From: Granulicella sp.
GTDB taxonomy: Bacteria > Acidobacteriota > Terriglobia > Terriglobales > Acidobacteriaceae
Reading direction: 5' to 3'
NCBI GenBank assembly: GCA_025408425.1
Contig: JANXYX010000010.1
Span: 62,001-126,000, forward strand
Length of the DNA: 64,000 nucleotides
Part shown: positions 18,264-27,624 of the stretch, piece by piece
Position numbering within the stretch: the first letter of the stretch is position 1
How the letters are laid out: the number at the start of each line of letters is the position of its first letter
Translations under genes and position numbers: made by a program
The notes under the pieces: generated by a model
What the model was told of the DNA's origin: nothing
Database searches by the model: none
The model's input: the letters and a program-made list of their open reading frames with translations, nothing else

Positions 18264-19214
18264 ATGGAACTTTGCCCGTCTGTGGATGTCATAGACTCCC
18301 ATACCGAGGGTGAGCCCACTCGAGTTGTGATTGCCGGTGGGCCTGATCTCGGCGTCGGGTCGATCTCTGAGCGCATGCAGAGATTTTGCACTGAATTTGA
18401 CCATTTTCGTTCCGGAATCGTGTGTGAACCACGTGGCTCCGAGGTCGTTGTGGGCGCGTTATTGCTCGATCCGATACAGCCCGACTCATCCGCGGCAGTC
18501 ATCTTCTTTAACGATGTAGGCTATCTCGGGATGTGCGGCCACGGAACCATCGGTGTGTTGACCACGCTCGCCCACCTCGGCCGAATCGGGCCGGGACTGC
18601 ACAAGATTGAAACCCCTGTGGGAACCGTAGAGGCGACGCTGCACGACGACGGAAGCGTGACCGTCGAGAACGTACCGAGTTATCGTTACCGGGCGAAGGT
18701 TGAGGTGGATGTACCTGGATATGGAACCGTTACGGGCGATGTAGCGTGGGGTGGAAACTGGTTTTTTCTAGTGGCTGATCCACCCTGTGCGCTGACAGCA
18801 GCCAATCGCATTGAGTTAATTGCTGCGTCATCATCCATCCGTGCCGCTCTGCACGCGAACGGGGTGACCGGGCACGACGGAGCGTATATCGACCACATCG
18901 AGTTCTTCTCGGAGCCTGAAGATCCAGAAAATTCGTCGCGCAATTTTGTACTGTGCCCAGGTGCGTCGTTCGATCGATCACCATGCGGCACCGGGACCAG
19001 CGCAAAAATGGCTTGCCTGTACGACGATGCCAAGCTGGCCCCAGGCGTCATCTGGAGACAGGAAGGTATTCTTGGGACAGTATTCCAGGGATCAGTTCGT
19101 GAGGGGAACAACGGACAAGTCAATCCCAGCATTCGCGGACATGCGTGGGTAACCGGCGAGTCCAGGCTGTTGTTTGCCAGCCACGATCCGTTTACGCAGG
19201 GGATCAAGTTCTGA
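18264..19214 (+). CDS. 4-hydroxyproline 2-epimerase (proline racemase family)
   Basis: A 316-residue member of the proline racemase family, converting trans-4-hydroxy-L-proline to cis-4-hydroxy-D-proline. Both catalytic cysteines are present: Cys91 in MCGHGTIG and Cys241 in SPCGTGTSA. This argues for an epimerase or racemase rather than trans-3-hydroxyproline dehydratase, which lacks one. Thr in GHGTIG instead of Ala also favours hydroxyproline over proline. The start at 18264 (MELCPSVDVIDSHTEGEP) matches the family N-terminus and has GAGG upstream. It is the first gene of a tightly packed five-gene operon, next gene one base after the stop. Proline racemase activity is the alternative but is unlikely given the neighbours. 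Confidence 0.9.
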   Translation: MELCPSVDVIDSHTEGEPTRVVIAGGPDLGVGSISERMQRFCTEFDHFRSGIVCEPRGSEVVVGALLLDPIQPDSSAAVIFFNDVGYLGMCGHGTIGVLTTLAHLGRIGPGLHKIETPVGTVEATLHDDGSVTVENVPSYRYRAKVEVDVPGYGTVTGDVAWGGNWFFLVADPPCALTAANRIELIAASSSIRAALHANGVTGHDGAYIDHIEFFSEPEDPENSSRNFVLCPGASFDRSPCGTGTSAKMACLYDDAKLAPGVIWRQEGILGTVFQGSVREGNNGQVNPSIRGHAWVTGESRLLFASHDPFTQGIKF

Positions 19215-19215
19215 G

Positions 19216-20349
19216 ATGAAGCCCTACGACATCCTCATTGTTGGTGCCGGGATTGTCGGCAGTGCCGTGGCTCGGGAGTGCGCACTCCTTGGCTGGCGGG
19301 TTGGTGTGATTGAAGGTGGCACGCCCGCCGGAGGCGCAACCGCCGCGGGCATGGGGCATGTGGTGGTGATGGACGATTCACCAGCGCAGCTTGCACTGAC
19401 GGCGTTCTCTCGCTCGCTGTGGCAACAGGAGTCGGGGAAGCTGCCGAAGTCAGTGGAATACGAGAATCGCGGCACGATATGGGTGGCAGCTGACGATGAA
19501 GAGATGGCCGAAGTTCACGCTCGGCAAAGAGTTTATGAAGAGGCCGGCATCGAAGCACGGGTTCTAACGGCCGCGGGACTTGCGGATAAGGAACCGAACC
19601 TGCGCCGTGGTTTGGCGGGAGGTCTGCTGGTGCCTGGCGATAGCGTGGTCTACCCACCGGCGGCCGCGGGATTTTATTTGGCGGAGGCCCGGCGTCTGGG
19701 AGCAGAGGTCTTCCTGGCAAGGGCGATGTCAGCCTCGCAGGGACAAGTGCTGCTGAGCGACGGCGTGAGCCTCGTTGCCGAGCGCATTGTGCTGGCCGTG
19801 GGAACGGAGTGCGACCTGCTGCCGTCTCTACCAATTCAAAAGCGCAAAGGGCATCTCGTCATTACGGATCGTTATCCGGGTTTTGTTCACCATCAGCTTG
19901 TAGAGCTCGGCTATCTAAAGAGTGCGCACAAGGTGACGGACGACTCGGTTGCGTTTAACGTCCAGCCGCGGCAGACCGGGCAACTGCTGCTTGGTTCTTC
20001 GCGGCAGTATGGCAACGAGGAGCCCCAGGCAGAAGCAGAGATATTGAGGCGCATGATCGACCGTGCGACGGAGTATATGCCCGGGCTTAAAGAACTGTCG
20101 GTGCTGCGAGTGTGGACGGGGTTCCGCGCCGCGACAGCCGACAAGCTGCCTCTGATCGGACCGGCTGCTGGACTTTCCGAGGACCGTTCCTTATGGCTGG
20201 CTGCAGGGTTTGAAGGCCTTGGCATTACGAACGCGCCGGGCGCCGCTCGGTTGCTGATGGATGCGATGCTTGGGCGCAAATCGGCGATCGACGCTGTACC
20301 TTATCTGCCTGGGCGACTCATGGAACCAGCAAGGCCTGCTCATGCCTGA
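19216..20349 (+). CDS. D-hydroxyproline dehydrogenase subunit, DAO-type FAD oxidoreductase
   Basis: A 377-residue FAD-dependent amine oxidoreductase (DadA/DAO family). The N-terminal Rossmann motif GAGIVGSAVAREC is at about residues 9-21, and the C-terminal FAD-binding segment is WLAAGFEGLGITNAPGAA. With the two following gene products it matches the heterotrimeric D-hydroxyproline dehydrogenase (beta-type subunit), which oxidises cis-4-hydroxy-D-proline to pyrroline-4-hydroxy-2-carboxylate at or near the inner membrane. The start at 19216 directly follows the epimerase stop; the next gene begins inside its last codons (8-base overlap). Confidence 0.87.
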   Translation: MKPYDILIVGAGIVGSAVARECALLGWRVGVIEGGTPAGGATAAGMGHVVVMDDSPAQLALTAFSRSLWQQESGKLPKSVEYENRGTIWVAADDEEMAEVHARQRVYEEAGIEARVLTAAGLADKEPNLRRGLAGGLLVPGDSVVYPPAAAGFYLAEARRLGAEVFLARAMSASQGQVLLSDGVSLVAERIVLAVGTECDLLPSLPIQKRKGHLVITDRYPGFVHHQLVELGYLKSAHKVTDDSVAFNVQPRQTGQLLLGSSRQYGNEEPQAEAEILRRMIDRATEYMPGLKELSVLRVWTGFRAATADKLPLIGPAAGLSEDRSLWLAAGFEGLGITNAPGAARLLMDAMLGRKSAIDAVPYLPGRLMEPARPAHA

Positions 20350-20587
20350 GACCTGTACGATCACGATCAATGGTGCGACAAGACAAGTCGCGCGCGGCAC
20401 AACAGTCGCGGTCGCCCTGTTGCTCGCAGAGCAGCCGAGCCGGATCTCAGTAACCGGAGAGGGACGTGCGGCTCTTTGCGGTATGGGCACCTGTTTTGAG
20501 TGCCGTGCCGTAGTCAATGGAATATTGCACCGCCGCACCTGCCAGATTCTGTGCGAGCAGGCTATGACGGTGGAGACGAGCCGATGA
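20342..20587 (+). CDS. D-hydroxyproline dehydrogenase small [2Fe-2S] subunit
   Basis: An 81-residue ferredoxin-like protein. The start at 20342 (MPETCTITING) is set by the overlap with the previous gene and by family length. The iron-sulphur ligands are visible: Cys in ALCGMGTCFECR (three cysteines) and one more in RRTCQ. It corresponds to the small gamma-type subunit of D-hydroxyproline dehydrogenase, passing electrons between the two flavin subunits. The stop overlaps the next start (ATGA). Confidence 0.87.
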   Translation: MPETCTITINGATRQVARGTTVAVALLLAEQPSRISVTGEGRAALCGMGTCFECRAVVNGILHRRTCQILCEQAMTVETSR

Positions 20588-21912
20588 CACGCACGGAAGT
20601 TCTGGTGATCGGGGCCGGCCCTGCCGGGATCGCTGCGGCGACGGCGGCGGCCGAGAACGGATGCGCCGTCATCGTGCTCGACGATAACCTGAGTGCGGGC
20701 GGGCAGATCTGGCGCGGGGCGACCGTCCAGGAGACCGGCTCCTCGTCCCGAGGCAACACCACAAAACGGCGAGCGCTGGAAAGGCTTCGACGGTCCGGAG
20801 CTCAGGTGCTCGGAGGCCGCTGCGTGTTCAGTGCCGAGGCCTCGGGAATGTTGCAGACCTTGCAGGAGACTGGTTCCGGCAGCCTCGTGGAACAGTTCCA
20901 CTTTGAGAAGCTGATTCTGGCGACCGGGGCCAGGGAACGGTTCCTGCCGTTTCCAGGGTGGACGTTACCTGGAGTTTTCGGTGCTGGCGGTTTGCAGAGT
21001 CTAATGAAGGGCGGCTATCGTGTCGCGGGCAAGCGGGTAGTTGTAGCGGGCACGGGTCCCCTGCTGATAGCAGTTGCGACGCATCTGGCGCAAGAGGGCG
21101 CTGTCGTATCGAGTGTGGTAGAGCAAGCCGCACTGGCACAGCTCGCACCGTTTGCCGCGTCGCTTTGGGCGCATCCTGCGAAGCTCGTACAAGGCGCGCG
21201 CTATCGTGCCAAGCTATGGAAGACGTCGTACCGGATCGGTTGCTGGGTGCTAGAGGCGATTGCCGGGAGCGATGGTCAGAGGCTGGGCGCCGTTCGCGTG
21301 ACCGACGGTACTCGCACCTGGACAGAGCCCTGTGACCTGCTGGCGTGCGGGTATCACCTTGTGCCGAACACAGAGATTGCGCAACTGCTCGGGTGTGAGT
21401 TGCCTGGCGACTTCGTGCAGGTCGACAAGACACAGCGCACCTCGCTGCCAAATGTATTCTGCGCAGGTGAGCCTACCGGTATCGCCGGACTTGAAGCTGC
21501 GATGGTGCAGGGTGAGATCGCCGGATTAGCTTGTGCGGGCGTCAGCAGTGCTCCACTGCAAAAGCGGGCGGCGGCGGAACGCGCCTTCTGCGATGGGATG
21601 GAAAAAGCGTTTGCGCTCCGCAGGGAGCTGCGATCGCTTCCTCGGCCGGACACGATCGTCTGCCGGTGTGAGGATGTCACGTTCGGCAGCCTGCATGGCT
21701 ACACAGGCTGGACCGACGCCAAGTTGCAGACCCGATGCGGCATGGGTCCGTGTCAGGGCCGCGTCTGCGGCCCGGCCGTGGAATTTCTTTTGGGATGGAG
21801 ACCTGTCTCCGTTCGGCAGCCTCTTTTTCCTGTGCCACTTCAAGCGTTTTGCTTTCAGGATGAAAGAGTGGAAATCAACAAAATGAACGAACCGATCAAG
21901 GAGAAAGCATGA
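20584..21912 (+). CDS. D-hydroxyproline dehydrogenase large subunit (FAD/NAD-binding with [2Fe-2S] C-terminus)
   Basis: A 442-residue pyridine-nucleotide-disulphide-oxidoreductase-like protein. It has an N-terminal FAD motif GAGPAGIAAATAAAENG, a second Rossmann motif GTGPLLIAVATHLA near residue 155, and GEPTGIAGLEAAMVQGEIAG near the end of the flavin domain. The C-terminal BFD-like domain has four cysteines: CRCEDV, then CGMGPCQGRVC, the last group also holding ligands. This fits the alpha subunit of hydroxyproline or opine-type dehydrogenases. It overlaps both neighbours by four bases, so the three subunits are translated together. Confidence 0.87.
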   Translation: MTRTEVLVIGAGPAGIAAATAAAENGCAVIVLDDNLSAGGQIWRGATVQETGSSSRGNTTKRRALERLRRSGAQVLGGRCVFSAEASGMLQTLQETGSGSLVEQFHFEKLILATGARERFLPFPGWTLPGVFGAGGLQSLMKGGYRVAGKRVVVAGTGPLLIAVATHLAQEGAVVSSVVEQAALAQLAPFAASLWAHPAKLVQGARYRAKLWKTSYRIGCWVLEAIAGSDGQRLGAVRVTDGTRTWTEPCDLLACGYHLVPNTEIAQLLGCELPGDFVQVDKTQRTSLPNVFCAGEPTGIAGLEAAMVQGEIAGLACAGVSSAPLQKRAAAERAFCDGMEKAFALRRELRSLPRPDTIVCRCEDVTFGSLHGYTGWTDAKLQTRCGMGPCQGRVCGPAVEFLLGWRPVSVRQPLFPVPLQAFCFQDERVEINKMNEPIKEKA

Positions 21913-22832
21913 ACTGGTGCGGCGTAATGCCTGCAATGACAACCCCCTTCGATACCAATATGAAGGTTGATCACGGATTTCTGGCGCAACATGCAGCATG
22001 GCAACTGGGCAACGGTTGCCATGGACTTGTCATGCTGGGCTCGCTGGGGGAGGGCGCGACACTGGAACACGATGAGAAGCTCGCGATCCTGAAGACAGCG
22101 GTCCGTGTCGCAGGCAAGGCGCCTGTGGTGGCGGCTATCTCTTCGCTCTCAACCAAAGGCGCGGTGCAGTTGGCCAAGGAGGCGGAAGATGCAGGCTGTT
22201 CCGGCCTGATGGTGCTGCCTCCCTACGTTTATTCCTCCGACTGGTACGAGATGAAGCAACATGTCTCGACTGTCATCGGCGCCACCAAGCTGGAATGCAT
22301 GCTCTACAACAATCCCGTGGCGTACAAGACGGATTTTTTGCCTAACGAGATCGCTGAGCTCGCGGCCGAGCATGCGAACCTGGCAGCGGTGAAGGAGTCG
22401 AGCGCGGATGTGCGTCGCGTCATGGCCATCCGCGAGGTGCTTGCCGACAGGCTGCGTATCTTTGTGGGCGTCGATGACGTGCTGGTGGAAGGCGTTGGCG
22501 CCGGTGCAGTGGGATGGGTCGCAGGTCTCGTCAACGCGTATCCGGCGGAGTCGGTTCGGCTCTTCGAACTCGCGAAGGCGGGCAAGCGCGACGAAGTATT
22601 CGAGCTCTATCGCTGGTTCCTGCCGCTACTGCGGATGGACACCGTGCCAAAATTCGTGCAACTCATCAAGTGGGTGCAGGGAAAGGCCGGAGTTGGTGCG
22701 GCCCGTGTTCGCGCTCCTCGCCTGGAGTTGCAGGGCGAGCAGTTGAAGGCCGCGACCGCTGTTTTCGAGAAGGCATTGGCCGAACGCCCGGCCACCAACG
22801 AGCGGCCTATTGCGGAGTTCGCCGGGGCGTAG
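21909..22832 (+). CDS. 1-pyrroline-4-hydroxy-2-carboxylate deaminase (DHDPS/NAL superfamily)
   Basis: A 307-residue TIM-barrel enzyme of the dihydrodipicolinate synthase family. The Schiff-base lysine is Lys162 in AAVKESSAD and the conserved tyrosine sits in LYNNPVAY. In hydroxyproline operons this member deaminates pyrroline-4-hydroxy-2-carboxylate to 2-oxoglutarate semialdehyde. DapA function is unlikely because of the operon. Its ATG overlaps the previous stop (ATGA). The last enzyme of the pathway, 2-oxoglutarate semialdehyde dehydrogenase, is not in the window and must be supplied from elsewhere. Confidence 0.88.
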   Translation: MNWCGVMPAMTTPFDTNMKVDHGFLAQHAAWQLGNGCHGLVMLGSLGEGATLEHDEKLAILKTAVRVAGKAPVVAAISSLSTKGAVQLAKEAEDAGCSGLMVLPPYVYSSDWYEMKQHVSTVIGATKLECMLYNNPVAYKTDFLPNEIAELAAEHANLAAVKESSADVRRVMAIREVLADRLRIFVGVDDVLVEGVGAGAVGWVAGLVNAYPAESVRLFELAKAGKRDEVFELYRWFLPLLRMDTVPKFVQLIKWVQGKAGVGAARVRAPRLELQGEQLKAATAVFEKALAERPATNERPIAEFAGA

Positions 22833-23316
22833 CTGCGCGTCTTCTCCCGCAAAGGCCGCACTGAAGTCCTGCAGCCTTTGCGGGCCGTGCTCAAGCACCT
22901 TTATCGATGTGTCGGGAATACATCCCGAATGCTTCAGCTGCGCATGGCCCGAGCGAACTAGAAGCCGTCAAAGGAACCACCGCAGCCCGCATTAAAGCTG
23001 TCGGCAAAGCTGTCGGCGCTAGAGAAGCATTGTCATCTCGGATCCAGTCGTCACGATGAACGGCAAACCGCAGATGTGCTGCGACTCACAATCGCATCGA
23101 ATGGCGGTACGCCGTAAAGACTTCCAAGAAGATAGCGGTCAGACGTCTTGCTGCACGTGCGTCGCCGGAATGCGGGTCGTCTGTGACAAAGATCGGGCCG
23201 AATGATCCGCCTTGCTTCGTTGGATCGTCGTGTCGCGCTCCGGGGGATGGTGCGAAAAAAATGGGCTTGTGCCGTTTGGAGCGGCACAAGCCCAAGTTGG
23301 TTACAGTTTGTGTGGT
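22833..23316. other. Intergenic region, no supported gene
   Basis: Between the convergent hydroxyproline operon and the TonB receptor gene. A 50-codon open frame starting at ATG 22907 and several short frames at 23050-23250 resemble nothing I know; they could be decayed gene remains. The right end holds the receptor gene terminator (23255-23293). Confidence 0.6.
23255..23293 (-). terminator. Rho-independent terminator of the TonB receptor gene
   Basis: A 12-bp perfect stem (arms 23263-23274 and 23282-23293, 7-base loop) is followed on the minus strand by a T7 run. It lies 24 bases past the receptor stop codon. Confidence 0.92.
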
Positions 23317-26300
23317 TTAGAAGGTAACGTTGGCCCGAAGTTCGATGCGACGAGCTGCCTGAGCCAGAGTACTGGTGGTTCCGAAGGTTGCACTCTGGGT
23401 GTTGTAACTGCCGCCGATCCACTCAGGGTGGTTGAAGGCGTTCAGGAAGATGCCCTGCAGGTTGATGTGGACAGCCTCGAAAATAGGCAGGTCCTTGGTT
23501 GCGGAAAGATCGAAGTTGTTCCACTTCGGACCGTAGATGTAAGGCAAGTTACCTTCGACGCCAGGGGTTGTGTTGGGTACAACATAGTTTGCATTTGCGG
23601 TGCTGGTGCCCTGGAACTGCGATCCGACGAGGTTGACATACGAATTATGGGCCGCGGAGTGCGTGACATGCACCGAACGCTGTATGTCGCGCGCCGTGGT
23701 AGTGCCGACGAAGTTGACGCCGCCGTCCGATTGCGGATTGATGGTGGAGGCTAAGCCACCCGTTATCAGAATCGGAGAGCCACTCTGGTAGATAGTGATG
23801 ATGCCCGCCGTCCATCCACCAACAAAGTAGTTGAGGAACTTGCTTTGGCCGAGGAAAGCCTGGTCCCTGCCGAAGGGCAGGGCATAGGTTCCGCTCAGTT
23901 TGAGCGCGTGACGGATATCGTATGAGTTCGGAACGTAATTGTAGCGAAGATTGTGAAGCGTGATGACGCTTGCTGAACTCCCAATCGACCCGGAAGCCTG
24001 ATTCGACGAGTTGCCGAGCGTCTTGCCGTACGTATAGTTGACGTTCATATCGAGACCGTGGGCTACGTTTTGACGGAACTCCATCTGGAGCGAATTGTAG
24101 TTTGACGCACCCTTGCTGCTGAGCAAAGTGGCGTTGCTCCCCTCAAGATACGGATTCACCTGGAACAAGTTACTTGGATAGATAGATGACAGAGGTGCAG
24201 TGGGGACCGATGCGCAAGGGCTGAAGGCCTGGCTCACAACGTTGCAGAAGAAGGTTTGGTTGTTGGCAATGGCTCCCGCCAATGCCCCCATTGAACCGTT
24301 GTTGAGAAAGGTGACGTAGCTGCCGTTCTTGAAACCGCTGGCGGAGCCACCAGCAAAAGCGGCACTTAGGATCGGCATAGCCGGCCCAGACCCATGGTTA
24401 CTGAAGTCGTTGGGAAGGCCGGCCGCTGCGTTGATAGCGAGGTTCTTCTGGGCCGCGAGGAAGTCCTGGTAAAAGCCGTTGTTGAGGGAATTGACTTCGT
24501 TGTAGTTGTAGGAGATCCAATCGTGGATGCTGCGGTTTCCAACGAACCGGATTTCAAAAGCACTGGATTTTCCGATTTGTCTCTGGATGTCCAGCGTGTA
24601 GGACTCGACATACGGCTGTTTGATGTTGGGATCGATGGCAGACGGACCTCCCGAGCCCTTGAAGAACAGCGACGACTGCGGGATGGTGTTTTGGTAGACG
24701 GATGGTGTCTGGAAGAGTGTCGGCAGAGACCCCTCGGTCGCCACGTTCACGCAGTTAGGAACGGGGTTGGTGCAGGAGGATGGGGCGGCCAGGTGAACCG
24801 TCCCAGGAGTGAAATACTGCGGGCCAACCGTGTTGCTGGCGGTTGTGCTCATCGAGTTGAAGAAGTTATAGCCGGAGTTGGATGCCGCCTGCCAGAAGTT
24901 TTGTCCGCCCTCGGTGTAGTTTTTGAGGGTGTAGCTGCCCCGTATGACCGTTTTACCGGCTCCCATGAGCTTGCCCAAAAAGCCGTCGGGCTGATTAGGA
25001 TTCCAGGCGAAACCTATCTGGGGCTGAGGCAGCACCAGGTTGGAGTTGTACTTGTGGCCTGACGTCGTGTAAAGCGGATTCGAGCTACCCGAGTTCGCTC
25101 CAGGCTGGAAGATGTTCAGGTAGCCGGAGGAACCGAACAGGTCGGTTGCGGACGGTCCCGTGTACCCGTTCTTGACATCGTGCTGGTCGCCGATCATGTC
25201 CCAGCGCAATCCATAATTGAAGGTCAGACCTGGCCTTGCGCGCCATGAATCCTGCACATAGAGACCGCCGCCGAAGCCCGCTTCATCAAGAGTGTAGGTA
25301 CCCGCAGGCCCGTAGCCGCCAGTTGCCCGGTTCACGGGCAAAGCGCCACTGGCGCTGGTGACACGGCCGTTGAGCCAGCCGTACATGGCCGCAACGTCGC
25401 CCTGAGCCCCGCCAACATTGCCGGGAAGATTGGGGTCTCCTTTTGCAGTTGGAACCAGAGCCCGGATGGGATTAAAGGCGGGGTCGAGGCTGCTAAGCCC
25501 GAGGCTGATATTGATATATCCAAGCGGGGGGTTGTAGTAGTGGTCCTGCTGATGCCAGATGTTGCCGCCGATCCTGATGGTGTGAGATCCCTTCTGCCAG
25601 CTCAAATCGTCGTTGGCCTGGAGGTAGGGATAGAAACTCCCCTGGGGAACGATCGTGAAGTTACCGCTGGTGATGCCCTGGAAGTTGTAGTTGAGGTTGC
25701 CCTGGGACCCTACGTCGAAGCCGGAGGCCTCGGGACTGAAGGTAGACGCGGTGTAAAGATAGCCGAACTTAACCTGGTTGAGCACGTTTGGCGTGACGGT
25801 ATAGTCGAAGCCCAGTGCGGCGACGTAACTCTTGTTGTAATTGCCGGTGGTTTTGGTTTGGAAGAAAGGACCGGGAAGCGGAGCCTGATAGACGTTCTTG
25901 TTCGTGCTGCGGGTCATGTTGGCGGAGAGGCTGGCCTGTAGTTTCTTAGTGACGGTGTAGTCGAGTCGCAGACTGGGATAGTAAACCGTCAGCTGGCTTG
26001 GCACCGCAAAGTTGAGGGTCTTTGTGTTGAGCTGCGTGCTCGTCTGTGTGAAGGTGCCGTACTGATAAGAACCGGCGTTGAGGTTCTCCTGGAAGGCGAT
26101 CGCCGGGTTCACTTTCGGATCGAACCCGGCCGCACCCGCCCCTTGCAAAACGTTGATGGTTGAAACGGTACCTGAAGCGTTGAAGTAGCTGTAGTTGCCG
26201 GCAAGCGCCGCCGCAGTCGGCACAGTGGTCGCGATCGTGGCAGCATTGGGCGAAATGCGCGCAGAGAAATTGGCGAAAAAGAAGAGCCGGCTCTTGAAGA

Positions 26301-27189
26301 TCGGTCCTCCAATCGCGCCGCCGAAGTCGTTGATGACGAGGTGGGGTTTGGCCAAGCGTGGACTTTGAAAGCCGTAGCTCCATGGGTATGCGTTCAGCGT
26401 TTCGTCTTGATGGTTTTCAAAGATGCGTCCGTGGAACTTGTTCGTGCCGCGATTTGTGACGAAGAGCGTCTGCGTAGCACTTTGGCCGCCACCCTGACTG
26501 GGCGGCAGTTCACCGCTCTGCACGGTGAACTCCTGGATGTTCTCTACGCGAAAGGTAACGGCTGCACCCGAACCGCTGCCGGTCTTGAATCGCTCGGAGG
26601 TCGCATTGATGCCATCGACGTTGGCCTGGTAGGCGGCTTGTGGAGTGCCATTGAAGGTGCCACTGCCGTTGCCCGTCGTGGACGCATACCCCGGGGAGAG
26701 AGCCTGGATCCCGAGCAAGCTACGGTTCCCCACCGGCAGGTTGTTGACTTCGTTGAGATTGATGGAGGTCGAGAGGGTGTTTGAAGATACCTCGATGACC
26801 GGGGCAGAGATGGCAGAGACGTCGACCACCTGGGTTTCGCTACCTACCTTGAGAGTGATGTCCAAGGGAGTTGCGACGCCGGCCTGGACGACGATGCTGT
26901 CGTAGTTAACGCTAGCGAAGCCGGCGCGCTCAACACTGAGGTGGTAGCTGGCCGGGGGCAGCGCGGTGAAGGTGAAGGTTCCGGAACTAAGGGTCGTGCC
27001 CTGACGGGTGACGTTTGTCTCGTTGTCTCTCAACACCAGATGCGTTCCCGGTAGGAGGGCTTTTGTAGCGTCCATCGTTTGGATGGTGATGGACCCGTTC
27101 GTGGTCTGGGCGGAAACCACGGTGGCAAGTGAGAGCATAATTCCCGCGAAGAGGAGAGTCGCCGGACCGCTTAGGAGTCGCTTGAACAT
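23317..27189 (-). CDS. TonB-dependent outer-membrane receptor with carboxypeptidase regulatory-like domain (Oar type)
   Basis: A 1290-residue outer-membrane transporter. The signal peptide ends near VVSAQ. Residues 30-120 form the carboxypeptidase-regulatory-like beta domain (GSITIQTMDAT, LPPASYHLSVERAGF). Then come the plug (VVDVSAISAPVIEVSS, LPVGNRSLLGIQALSPGY) and a very large beta-barrel rich in Asn, Gly and aromatic residues, ending in the typical C-terminal phenylalanine (RANVTF). Such proteins are abundant in Acidobacteria and import oligosaccharides or peptides with TonB energy. The operator pair at 27204 begins 15 bp before the start codon, so control by the GntR regulator is likely. 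The likely cargo is glycan or glycopeptide fragments from the nearby enzymes (inference). Confidence 0.92.
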   Translation of the reverse strand: MFKRLLSGPATLLFAGIMLSLATVVSAQTTNGSITIQTMDATKALLPGTHLVLRDNETNVTRQGTTLSSGTFTFTALPPASYHLSVERAGFASVNYDSIVVQAGVATPLDITLKVGSETQVVDVSAISAPVIEVSSNTLSTSINLNEVNNLPVGNRSLLGIQALSPGYASTTGNGSGTFNGTPQAAYQANVDGINATSERFKTGSGSGAAVTFRVENIQEFTVQSGELPPSQGGGQSATQTLFVTNRGTNKFHGRIFENHQDETLNAYPWSYGFQSPRLAKPHLVINDFGGAIGGPIFKSRLFFFANFSARISPNAATIATTVPTAAALAGNYSYFNASGTVSTINVLQGAGAAGFDPKVNPAIAFQENLNAGSYQYGTFTQTSTQLNTKTLNFAVPSQLTVYYPSLRLDYTVTKKLQASLSANMTRSTNKNVYQAPLPGPFFQTKTTGNYNKSYVAALGFDYTVTPNVLNQVKFGYLYTASTFSPEASGFDVGSQGNLNYNFQGITSGNFTIVPQGSFYPYLQANDDLSWQKGSHTIRIGGNIWHQQDHYYNPPLGYINISLGLSSLDPAFNPIRALVPTAKGDPNLPGNVGGAQGDVAAMYGWLNGRVTSASGALPVNRATGGYGPAGTYTLDEAGFGGGLYVQDSWRARPGLTFNYGLRWDMIGDQHDVKNGYTGPSATDLFGSSGYLNIFQPGANSGSSNPLYTTSGHKYNSNLVLPQPQIGFAWNPNQPDGFLGKLMGAGKTVIRGSYTLKNYTEGGQNFWQAASNSGYNFFNSMSTTASNTVGPQYFTPGTVHLAAPSSCTNPVPNCVNVATEGSLPTLFQTPSVYQNTIPQSSLFFKGSGGPSAIDPNIKQPYVESYTLDIQRQIGKSSAFEIRFVGNRSIHDWISYNYNEVNSLNNGFYQDFLAAQKNLAINAAAGLPNDFSNHGSGPAMPILSAAFAGGSASGFKNGSYVTFLNNGSMGALAGAIANNQTFFCNVVSQAFSPCASVPTAPLSSIYPSNLFQVNPYLEGSNATLLSSKGASNYNSLQMEFRQNVAHGLDMNVNYTYGKTLGNSSNQASGSIGSSASVITLHNLRYNYVPNSYDIRHALKLSGTYALPFGRDQAFLGQSKFLNYFVGGWTAGIITIYQSGSPILITGGLASTINPQSDGGVNFVGTTTARDIQRSVHVTHSAAHNSYVNLVGSQFQGTSTANANYVVPNTTPGVEGNLPYIYGPKWNNFDLSATKDLPIFEAVHINLQGIFLNAFNHPEWIGGSYNTQSATFGTTSTLAQAARRIELRANVTF

Positions 27190-27624
27190 TGGTCACCTTA
27201 CTTATGTATTCAAAATTGTATTTGTAGATCCGCTCTACATTCCGCTAATACTACCTAATCTGTCAACACATTTAATCTTGAGGAGCGATCCTTCACGCAT
27301 GTCTTTACTCGGGCGGAATACTCCCACATCGTTATCGCCGGATCGCGGATGAAGTAATTATTACCTGTAAACTATTCATAATAAATACTTTATCTGCATC
27401 AAATATCGTTTTTCCAGGGGATTTTATTGGGGCAAGGTGCTACCGTCTGGATCTGCTTGCCTGAGACGCGATCTAGAAAATGAGTCCATAATTGGATTTT
27501 TTAGCAAGGCTTGTCTGGAGGTTCCAATCGACAAGGATCGGTTACAGTAAGAGGCGCTGACCTTGTTGAAGGCAGCCAGCATTTCCGCTGAGGATTCATT
27601 ATCGAACGTTATTGGAGATCCACT
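27190..27624. other. Divergent regulatory region between TonB receptor and GH27 genes
   Basis: Holds the GntR-type operator pair at 27204-27225 next to the receptor start. The rest (27230-27620) is AT-richer at 27340-27420 and contains no gene; promoters of the GH27 gene must lie here, but I see no second clear operator. Confidence 0.6.
27204..27225. promoter_or_regulatory. Putative GntR operator pair upstream of the TonB receptor gene
   Basis: Boxes ATGTATTCAA (27204-27213) and TTGTATTTGT (27216-27225), 12 bp apart. The first box is identical to the one in front of the hydroxyproline operon. Confidence 0.65.

Noticed and set aside
21909..22832. Dihydrodipicolinate synthase (dapA) for lysine synthesis
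   Set aside because: Fold family is the same, but four-base overlap with the hydroxyproline dehydrogenase operon makes the deaminase of hydroxyproline catabolism far more likely.
22907..23059. 50-codon small gene after the hydroxyproline operon
   Set aside because: ATG and stop are present but there is no recognisable family, no clear ribosome-binding site and no supporting context.
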